A stretch of 12,471 bases of DNA from CAZBPZ01 sp964493955 (lineage in GTDB: Bacteria; Chloroflexota; Dehalococcoidia; Dehalococcoidales; Fen-1064), in the NCBI GenBank assembly GCA_964493955.1, contig CAZBPZ010000048.1:1-12471 (forward strand). Direction: 5' to 3'. Below, piece by piece: positions 7,273 through 12,471 of this stretch. The position numbers and the translations under genes were made by a program. Within the stretch, counting starts at the first letter, position 1, and each line of letters opens with the position of its first letter. The notes below the pieces were generated by a model, which saw only the letters and a program-made list of their open reading frames with translations, was not told the origin of the DNA and ran no database searches.

Positions 7273-7988
7273 GAAACATCCTCCTGATTGCCGGTAAAGA
7301 GTTCAAGTCTTACCTTGCCTCACCCATGGCCTACATCGTGGCGGCCGTCTTCGTGGCCCTCACCGGGGGGCTCTTCGTCCAGTACCTCTCACAGACCCAG
7401 TACGGCGATACCAGCCTGGCCGGCTACATGGGGCTGATGGGCAACCTGGCGCTGATACTCTTCGCGGTAGTCATCACGATGCGCCTTATCGCCGAGGAGA
7501 AGAAGCTGGGTACGTGGGAGCTGCTGCTGACAGCCCCGGTAAAAGATACTGAAGTAGTCCTGGGCAAGTTCCTGGGCAGCCTGGGGATACTCGTGGCCAT
7601 GCTGGCCATCACGCTCTACTTTCCGCTGATGCTGGCCGTCTTCGGTGACCCGGACGGGGGCCCGATTCTGACGGGGTACATCGGCCTGCTCCTGCTGGGG
7701 AGTGCGGCCCTGGCCATCGGCCTGTTTGCCTCCTCGGTCACGTCCAACCAGATAGTCTCGGCTGTCATCGCCGGGGGTATCCTGGTGGTACTCTACTTCA
7801 TCGGCATGGCCAGCAACGTGACCAGTGGGCCGGTGCAGGACCTGCTCGCCTACATATCCCTCTCGCAGCACTTCGAAGGCCTGGCCCGCGGTATCATTGA
7901 TACCAGGGCAATTGTGTACTACCTGAGTATCACCGCACTCTTCCTCTTCCTGACGGTACGCTCGCTGGAAACGGGGAGGTTAGGCTAG
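7269..7988 (+). CDS. ABC-2 type permease, GldF-like
   Basis: 239 residues. The ATG overlaps the stop of the ATPase gene. Six hydrophobic segments can be seen: about 19-40, 53-72, 102-124, 132-153, 158-180 and 215-230. The stretch SPMAYIVAAVFVALTGG (18-34) and the cytoplasmic loop EEKKLGTWELLLTAPV (75-90) are hallmarks of GldF / NosY-like permeases. It should form the membrane channel of the exporter with the ATPase upstream and the auxiliary protein downstream. Its stop codon TAG is directly followed by the ATG of the next gene. Length is normal for the family. Cargo is unknown. Confidence 0.9.
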   Translation: MRNILLIAGKEFKSYLASPMAYIVAAVFVALTGGLFVQYLSQTQYGDTSLAGYMGLMGNLALILFAVVITMRLIAEEKKLGTWELLLTAPVKDTEVVLGKFLGSLGILVAMLAITLYFPLMLAVFGDPDGGPILTGYIGLLLLGSAALAIGLFASSVTSNQIVSAVIAGGILVVLYFIGMASNVTSGPVQDLLAYISLSQHFEGLARGIIDTRAIVYYLSITALFLFLTVRSLETGRLG

Positions 7989-9581
7989 ATGCAGACCGGC
8001 CTCATGTCCCTGCTTGGCCTGGGCACCCTCTTCATCGGCTGGGTGCTCACGCTGGTGCTCCCCCAGATACGGTACGCCGCCTGGGGCGTGCTGGCCCTGG
8101 GCGTTATCCTGATAGCGGTGGCCTTCGCGCTGGACTACCGCCGGGTGGGCCGGGCACTGCGGACCCGGCGGGGCAAGCTCGGCACCAGCACCAGCCTGAT
8201 GGTCTCCATCTTCGTTGGCATCATCCTGCTGGTAAACGCCATCAGCATCGGCAACTATGCCCGGATTGACACCACCGGCCTGGCCCAGTACACCCTCACC
8301 TCCCAGACCAAGGACGTGCTGGCCAACCTCGACGAGCGGGTTGAGGTCATCGAGTTTTTCAACCCGGTCAGTGACCCCTACCAGGCAGCCGCCTACGCCT
8401 CCAGCCTGCTGGAAGAGTACGCCAACTACACCGACAAGCTGGATATCAGGCAGATTGACCCGGACGAACACCCGGATATAGCCCGCGAACAAGGGGTGAT
8501 TGAATACCAGCAGATGCTCTACGATACCTACGGTTCGGCCGAGGTGGTCGTCTTCAACGGCAGCGCCGGCAGGCGCCTCGTGCTGCTGCCGCAGATAGTA
8601 GCCGAGGCCGAACACGCCTTCACCAGTGCCATCCTGGAAGTCACCGGTACCCAGCAGAAGGTAGTCTACTTCATCACCGGCCACGGCGAGGCAGACATCT
8701 ACGATACATCGCCGGTGGGCTACTCGCTGGCAAGGGAGGGGCTGAAAGACAACCTCTTCAGGACAGCCACCCTGGACCTGCTGGCCACGGGGGCCATACC
8801 GGAGGACACGGCCCTGCTGGTGCTGGCCGCCCCCGGCTCGAAGCCACCAATCACCCAGGACGAGATTAAACTCATCGTGGAATACCTGCTGGGCGGGGGG
8901 CGTCTCCTGGTGCTGACCAACCCGGACCGGCCGGACACCATCAACACCATCCTGGCACCATTCGGGGTGCTGGTGGACAAGGAGATGCTGATTGACCCCG
9001 CCTCGTACGCCGCCCCCCACATCACCTCGCCCAGTGTCCCCCGGACCCGCAACTTCTGGGGCCTGGCCACCACCTACTTCCCGGGGGCTACCGCCATCAT
9101 ACCCAGCGGAGCCAGCCCGAAGTACGGCAAGGTGCAAACCCTCGTCATCTCCAGCGAGGAGGCCTACCTGGATGCCAATTATGACCCTGACTCCCCTCCC
9201 CGGTTCGATGAAGGTGTTGACACCAAGGGGCCGCAGGCAATCGGCGTCTGGATATACCACGAACCGCCGGCACCCGAAAACGAAGACGAAGAGCCGACAG
9301 TCCCCGAGGACTTCCGGGATATCCAGTTAATAGTCTTTGCCGATTCAGACTTTGCCAGCAACGCCCACTTCCTCAACGGCGGCAACAGTGACCTTTTCCT
9401 CACCTCGGTGCAGTGGCTCACGGCTGGCAAGAGCATCATCTCCATTGACCGCAAGTTCCTCCAGCCCCGCCGGTTCATCGTCAGCCCGGAGGCCAAGAAC
9501 TTTATCAATGTCTCCAGCATTGGCCTCCTGCCACTGGCCCTGCTGGTGGCCGGCGGTATCATCTGGTGGCGGCGAAGGTAA
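7989..9581 (+). CDS. GldG-like ABC exporter auxiliary protein
   Basis: 530 residues. The ATG abuts the permease stop and follows GGGGAGG (7973-7979). Membrane helices are predicted at about 3-24, 30-48, 68-88 and 509-527, so the large middle part (about 90-505) lies outside the membrane. The segment RIDTTGLAQYTLTSQTKDVL (92-111) matches the family hallmark (RFDLT...YSLSPQTK..L), and FADSDFASN...DLFLTSVQWL (450-477) matches the conserved end of GldG proteins. The middle contains FITGHGEADI and an EYLLGGGRLLVLTNP segment resembling a glutamine-amidotransferase-like (DUF4350) fold without evident catalytic residues. An acidic linker, PAPENEDEEPTVPED (427-441), is inserted between two domains. 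The family is of unknown biochemical role and always accompanies the ATPase and permease. The extra N-terminal helix pair (3-48) could be a lineage-specific addition. Confidence 0.88.
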   Translation: MQTGLMSLLGLGTLFIGWVLTLVLPQIRYAAWGVLALGVILIAVAFALDYRRVGRALRTRRGKLGTSTSLMVSIFVGIILLVNAISIGNYARIDTTGLAQYTLTSQTKDVLANLDERVEVIEFFNPVSDPYQAAAYASSLLEEYANYTDKLDIRQIDPDEHPDIAREQGVIEYQQMLYDTYGSAEVVVFNGSAGRRLVLLPQIVAEAEHAFTSAILEVTGTQQKVVYFITGHGEADIYDTSPVGYSLAREGLKDNLFRTATLDLLATGAIPEDTALLVLAAPGSKPPITQDEIKLIVEYLLGGGRLLVLTNPDRPDTINTILAPFGVLVDKEMLIDPASYAAPHITSPSVPRTRNFWGLATTYFPGATAIIPSGASPKYGKVQTLVISSEEAYLDANYDPDSPPRFDEGVDTKGPQAIGVWIYHEPPAPENEDEEPTVPEDFRDIQLIVFADSDFASNAHFLNGGNSDLFLTSVQWLTAGKSIISIDRKFLQPRRFIVSPEAKNFINVSSIGLLPLALLVAGGIIWWRRR

Positions 9582-9621
9582 CCGCCAGGTAAGACAGGTA
9601 ACAAACTCCCGGGGTCCGGAC

Positions 9622-10578
9622 GTGAGACTACGCAGCCTGCTAACCCTGACACTGGTACTGGCGGTAGCCGGGGTACTCTACGTTGTGACCCGCCCCGAGC
9701 CGGAGGTAGCCCCCCGACCCAAGCCACCCGAGTACGTCTGGTACTTCGAGATGGACGAGCTGGAGTATATCTCGATTGAACTGCCCCGCACCGGCCAGGC
9801 CGACACCTGGACAAAGCACGAGGACCGGCTCTGGTACTTTGATGAGCCCGGCGAGCCCAGGGTAGATATGTACCGCTGGGGCGGCGGCATCCCGCTCATC
9901 CTGAGCGGTCCGGCGGCGGAGCGCCCCATCGAGCGCAACGCCACCGACGAGCGGCTGGAGGCCTTCGGCTTCCTGCCCACCCCCAAGATGGTGCTATCGC
10001 TCACCAAGGATGACGGCGAGGTGATCCGGATAGAGGTGGGTGACTCCACCCCTGACACCCATGCCTACTACGTGCGCCGCCACGAGTCACGCAGCGTCTA
10101 TACGGTGGACGCCACCTGGTACCAGGTGCTGGAACGCCTGCTGCTGCAACCACCCTACCCACCCCCGTACATCTGGGGCCTCAGGCTGGATGATTTTACC
10201 GGCATCACCATCAGCCTGCCCGCCCTGGGCAAGACCACCACCATGACCTGCGGAGAGGCCGGGCGGTGGCACCGGGGCGGCACCGATGTCACGAGCGCCC
10301 TGGCGCGAAGCTTCCCCCTCATCCCTGACGCCGAGAAAGCCCAGGCCAGCATCAGGGAGAACGCCACGGCATCCCAGCTTGAGAACTACGGCCTGTCTGA
10401 GCCGGTGGTAACACTGGAAATAACCGGCCTCCATGATAAGGCCGTGAAGGTGGAGATGGGCAAAACGGCACCAGACGGCAGGAACGTGTACATCCGGCTG
10501 GCAGGTTCCAGCTCTGTCTATCAGATGGAGGCCGCCCGCCTGAGCGACCTCATTGAGCTGGCCTTCGGCTCGCCCTAG
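9622..10578 (+). CDS. DUF4340 protein with internal duplication
   Basis: 318 residues from a GTG at 9622. The frame stays open back to 9337 inside the preceding gene, but no start codon lies between that gene's stop and 9622, and the GTG gives a clean N-terminal membrane helix (residues 4-22). The remainder should be extracytoplasmic. The chain is a tandem duplication: residues 37-177 and 181-318 align, for example EYVWYFEMDELEYISIELP with PYIWGLRLDDFTGITISLP, and LEAFGFLPTPKMVLSL with LENYGLSEPVVTLEIT. Each copy ends in a pattern V/YxVxxxxY-x-V. DUF4340 proteins regularly follow GldG-like genes and are thought to belong to the same envelope complex; no activity is known. The gene follows by 40 bases and belongs to the same operon. 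Confidence 0.85.
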   Translation: MRLRSLLTLTLVLAVAGVLYVVTRPEPEVAPRPKPPEYVWYFEMDELEYISIELPRTGQADTWTKHEDRLWYFDEPGEPRVDMYRWGGGIPLILSGPAAERPIERNATDERLEAFGFLPTPKMVLSLTKDDGEVIRIEVGDSTPDTHAYYVRRHESRSVYTVDATWYQVLERLLLQPPYPPPYIWGLRLDDFTGITISLPALGKTTTMTCGEAGRWHRGGTDVTSALARSFPLIPDAEKAQASIRENATASQLENYGLSEPVVTLEITGLHDKAVKVEMGKTAPDGRNVYIRLAGSSSVYQMEAARLSDLIELAFGSP

Positions 10579-10626
10579 TCCCGCTGGCACCGCACCCACC
10601 GGCCCATCCACAGGCGGCACTCTGGC

Positions 10627-10992
10627 ATGATGCAGCACATCGGCGTTGATATCATCGAGATTGAACGGGTGGCCGAAGCGATAGAGCGCTGGGGGGAACG
10701 CTTCCTGCGCCGGGTCTTCACTCCCGCCGAGCTGGCAGCCTACCGCGGCCGCACCCCCTCCCTGGCGGCACGGTTTGCCGCCAAGGAAGCCGTGGTCAAG
10801 GCCCTGGGGAAGACCGGGGGTATCACCTGGCACGATATTGAAATACTGGCCGCAGCGGACGGTCAGCCCGGCGTGATGCTGCACGGCCGCGCCCGTAAAC
10901 TGGCGGACGAGCTGGGGCTGGCCGGGCTGGCCATCAGCCTGTCGCACTCGCGGGACTACGCCGTGGCGGTGGTGCTGGGGGAGCGAAGCTAG
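10627..10992 (+). CDS. acpS: Holo-[acyl-carrier-protein] synthase
   Basis: 121 residues, the normal length. It transfers 4'-phosphopantetheine from coenzyme A to a serine of acyl carrier protein, activating fatty-acid synthesis in the cytosol. Magnesium ligands are present: Asp8 in IGVDIIEIERV and Glu54 in RFAAKEAVVKALG; the end carries ISLSHSRDYAVAVV as usual. Two adjacent ATG codons (10627 and 10630) precede the protein; which one is used is open, and the ribosome site is weak (CAGGCGG about 13 bases upstream). It lies 48 bases after the DUF4340 gene and probably shares its transcript. No fatty-acid genes are nearby. Confidence 0.95.
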   Translation: MMQHIGVDIIEIERVAEAIERWGERFLRRVFTPAELAAYRGRTPSLAARFAAKEAVVKALGKTGGITWHDIEILAAADGQPGVMLHGRARKLADELGLAGLAISLSHSRDYAVAVVLGERS

Positions 10993-11013
10993 CGGCAAAC
11001 ACCAGGAGGCAGG

Positions 11014-11541
11014 ATGGTCATCGAACTAGACTTCAAAGTAACACAAACATCCAGGCTCGGGCTACGCAAAGAAGTCGTGAGCAAGTTTCTCGAGGAACTG
11101 CCCGGCCGCGGCGGCGGAGAACTTGCATCAAAATACCGGTATAACGTAGAGACACTGCAGGATGGCCGGGTAGTTTATCTCACCAGGCCGGCGGTTCTGA
11201 AGAAGGGATTTGACTTTCGCATAAACGTCACGGGCACGGTATTCGGGAACGGCAAAGAGTACCCCAGGCACAATGACATATTCGATGATCTAAGGCTCAA
11301 GAAGAAAAATGCACCCAAACAATGTGCAAGATTACATGCGGCCATTCAGCGTGTTTTCCAGTGCGAAGACCCTGATTCTTTCTTGGCTGAATACTCAGAC
11401 CTGCAATTCCGACACGGCCATCCGGTAGAACTCATCCTTAAGGTCACAAAGTGGTTTTTCATAGAACAAGATATCCGTGACTGGAACTACTCAGGCCGTG
11501 AAATGTTCAAAAAGGCAGTGGATGCGATACTGGAGCAGTAA
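11014..11541 (+). CDS. Unrecognised 175-aa protein paired with DNA methyltransferase
   Basis: 175 residues with an excellent AGGAGG site (11004-11009) four bases before the ATG. It is soluble: no signal peptide or membrane helix. The N-terminus is basic and helical (RLGLRKEVVSKFLEELPGRG). A beta-rich middle contains VVYLTRPAVLKKGFDFRIN, followed by EYPRHNDIFDDLRLKKKN. The end is dense in aromatics and looks like a conserved core (ILKVTKWFFIEQDIRDWNYS). I have a vague recollection of similar proteins beside DNA adenine methylase genes, but I cannot name a family. No PD-(D/E)xK, HNH, GIY-YIG or methylase motif could be assigned. It lies 21 bases after acpS and converges with the methyltransferase gene, 19 bases between stops. 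Base composition drops abruptly here (lines of 40-43% G+C against over 65% in neighbours), which suggests recent acquisition. A restriction or DNA-binding partner of the methylase is an inference from position only. Confidence 0.8.
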   Translation: MVIELDFKVTQTSRLGLRKEVVSKFLEELPGRGGGELASKYRYNVETLQDGRVVYLTRPAVLKKGFDFRINVTGTVFGNGKEYPRHNDIFDDLRLKKKNAPKQCARLHAAIQRVFQCEDPDSFLAEYSDLQFRHGHPVELILKVTKWFFIEQDIRDWNYSGREMFKKAVDAILEQ

Positions 11542-11560
11542 TCATGGGGCAGTATGAGTG

Positions 11561-12373
11561 CTATACCAGCATCCCGGGGTTCCTGGCTTCGTCCTTCAGG
11601 CGCTCAACTGTGATGCGAAGGTATTCCTCTTCGGTCTCTATGCCTACATACCGCCTCTTCAGGCGAAGCGCGGCCACACCTGTCGTGCCGCTCCCATTGA
11701 AAGGGTCAAGGACGAGGTCTCCCTCACTGGTTGAAGCCAGCAGGACTCGCTCCAGCAACTGCAACGGCTTCTGGGTAGGATGTTTGCCATACTTTTTCTC
11801 TTTAGGTCTGGGCGGGGGTATCTCCCAGAGGTTCCGCATCTGCTTGCCGCGGGCAAGTTCTTTCATACGCTCGTAGTTGAAAGTGTGCTTGCTCCTGGCA
11901 TTCTTGGCGGCCCAGAGTAAAGTCTCCGTCGAATGAGTAAAGTATCGACAACTCAGGTTGGGGGAGGCATTGGGCTTGTACCACACAATGTCGTTAAGGA
12001 TTTTGAACCCTAACTGCTGCATGGCAAAGCCCACCGAGTATATGGCATGCGCCGTACCTGACACCCAGATGGTGCCATCCTTGGCAAGGACCCTCTGGCA
12101 CTCGGCCAGCCAGGCCAGATTAAAAGCGTGGTTCTGCTCAACCCCACTGGACTTGTCCCACTCACCCTTGTCCACCGAGACCATCCTGCCCGCGTGGCAT
12201 GTAATTCCCCCGTTAGAGAGGAAGTACGGGGGGTCAGCGAAAACCATGTCCACAGAACCATCGGGGAGCTCTGGCAGCACCTCCATGCAGTCACCGTGAT
12301 ACAACGTCACAGCCTGGGTTGGGTCTGTATACCAGGGCTCTATCGCGATACAGGCCGTCTTGCCTTTTTCCAT
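11561..12373 (-). CDS. DpnA-like DNA adenine-N6 methyltransferase (beta class)
   Basis: 270 residues from the ATG at 12373, chosen because AGGA lies about 8 bases upstream; an ATG at 12382 and a TTG at 12409 are alternatives. Catalytic motif DPPY (47-50) precedes the S-adenosylmethionine motif DPFNGSGTTG (223-232), the beta-class order; GKHPTQKP (197-204) is motif X. Between them FADPPYFLSNGG, SVDKGEWDK (66-74), PNLSCRYFTHSTETLLWA and LARGKQMRNLW agree closely, from memory, with DpnA (M.DpnIIB), which methylates adenine in GATC, including single-stranded DNA. GATC is thus the likely target, by inference. A DpnII locus also has a Dam-like methylase and a nuclease; neither is recognisable here, only the 175-aa gene converging on it. 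G+C is intermediate (about 50% in lines sampled). It is 43 bases downstream of the probable nrdJ on the same strand and may be read from its promoter. Confidence 0.93.
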   Translation of the reverse strand: MEKGKTACIAIEPWYTDPTQAVTLYHGDCMEVLPELPDGSVDMVFADPPYFLSNGGITCHAGRMVSVDKGEWDKSSGVEQNHAFNLAWLAECQRVLAKDGTIWVSGTAHAIYSVGFAMQQLGFKILNDIVWYKPNASPNLSCRYFTHSTETLLWAAKNARSKHTFNYERMKELARGKQMRNLWEIPPPRPKEKKYGKHPTQKPLQLLERVLLASTSEGDLVLDPFNGSGTTGVAALRLKRRYVGIETEEEYLRITVERLKDEARNPGMLV

Positions 12374-12384
12374 GCCAACCATCC

Positions 12385-12400
12385 TACACGTTTCCGTGTA
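12385..12400 (-). promoter_or_regulatory. Small hairpin with GAAA loop before the methyltransferase start
   Basis: Six-base arms TACACG/CGTGTA enclose, on the minus strand, a GAAA loop (GNRA tetraloop). It sits 11 bases upstream of the chosen ATG and directly next to the AGGA ribosome site, so it could influence translation start, bind a regulator as a palindromic operator, or end part of the nrdJ transcript. No T-tract follows. Confidence 0.35.
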
Positions 12401-12416
12401 ACCGGTCAAGGCCCCG

Positions 12417-12471
12417 CTAGCACTTCGTATAGCCGCAGCCCGGGCACTTGAAACAGCCTTCCTCGTAGGCC
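12417..12471 (-). CDS. nrdJ: C-terminus of probable B12-dependent ribonucleotide reductase
   Basis: Only the last 17 codons and the TAG stop are in the window; the gene enters from the right edge. The tail reads EEGCFKCPGCGYTKC, with four cysteines in C-x2-C-x2-C-x4-C order. Such cysteine-rich tails are typical of adenosylcobalamin-dependent (class II) ribonucleotide reductases, where they relay electrons to the active-site disulfide. A zinc ribbon at the end of another protein is possible, since nothing else of the gene is visible. The methyltransferase gene follows on the same strand. Confidence 0.6.
   Translation of the reverse strand, partial: AYEEGCFKCPGCGYTKC

Noticed and set aside
7980..9260. 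426-codon minus-strand open frame opposite the GldG-like gene
   Set aside because: It is typical of GC-rich antisense frames (Gly, Val, His, Gln-rich, no domain). The plus strand carries recognisable GldG motifs and a tight operon structure.
9337..9621. Upstream extension of the DUF4340 frame inside the GldG-like gene
   Set aside because: Its sequence is Ser/Pro/Ala-rich shadow of the GldG-like gene; starting at the GTG at 9622 gives a normal membrane helix at the N-terminus.
10087..10998. 303-codon minus-strand open frame across DUF4340 and acpS
   Set aside because: It spans two confidently coding plus-strand genes, lacks recognisable domains and has no ribosome site.
11014..11541. Assignment of the 175-aa protein as a PD-(D/E)xK nuclease
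   Set aside because: A GFDFRI segment and several acidic residues are present, but no convincing (D/E)xK partner at normal spacing was found, so no catalytic claim is made.
1..12471. tRNA, rRNA, CRISPR arrays, transposases, phage attachment sites
   Set aside because: No cloverleaf, repeat-spacer pattern, transposase motif or flanking direct repeats could be seen on either strand.

Overview
The window is a GC-rich bacterial chromosome segment (about 60% G+C by impression, falling in the last 1.4 kb). It has ordinary sigma70-type promoters and Shine-Dalgarno sites. The gene content (an old-yellow-enzyme type Fe-S flavin reductase, crotonase, oligopeptide ABC ATPases, a Gld-type ABC exporter with DUF4340, and a C-terminus typical of B12-dependent ribonucleotide reductase) suits an anaerobic or facultative bacterium. 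Chloroflexota/Dehalococcoidia is my best guess, but nothing here proves it. No RNA genes, CRISPR arrays or insertion sequences were seen.

Layout. 1-1332 (+): 3' two thirds of an FMN/Fe-S/FAD enoate-reductase-like enzyme, followed by a strong perfect palindrome. 1460-1966 (+): SlyD-like FKBP lipoprotein with its own putative promoter. 1973-2731 (-): enoyl-CoA hydratase, convergent with the FKBP gene. 2732-3048: divergent promoter region with two good promoters facing apart and a 150-nt leader. 3049-5059 (+): dppD-dppF-like peptide transporter ATPases without visible permeases. 5213-6262 (+): membrane-anchored parvulin-type foldase. 6322-10578 (+): four-gene Gld-like ABC export module (ATPase, permease, GldG-like auxiliary protein, tandem DUF4340 protein). 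10627-10992 (+): acpS. 11014-11541 (+): unrecognised 175-aa protein. 11561-12373 (-): DpnA-like (GATC-type) DNA adenine methyltransferase. 12417-12471 (-): last 17 codons of a probable nrdJ.

The most interesting result joins the right end to the whole window. The methyltransferase resembles DpnA, the second methylase of the DpnII (GATC) system, and lies tail-to-tail with the unrecognised 175-aa gene, whose base composition differs sharply from its neighbours. Reading the whole window by eye, I found only five GATC sites where about forty would be expected. Isoleucine codons after a G-ending codon are almost always ATT or ATA (about 49 to 2 by hand count), although ATC is preferred in other contexts. 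This looks like long-standing selection against GATC in this genome. It makes the 175-aa protein a candidate partner, possibly a nuclease of an undescribed family, in a GATC restriction-modification or epigenetic system.
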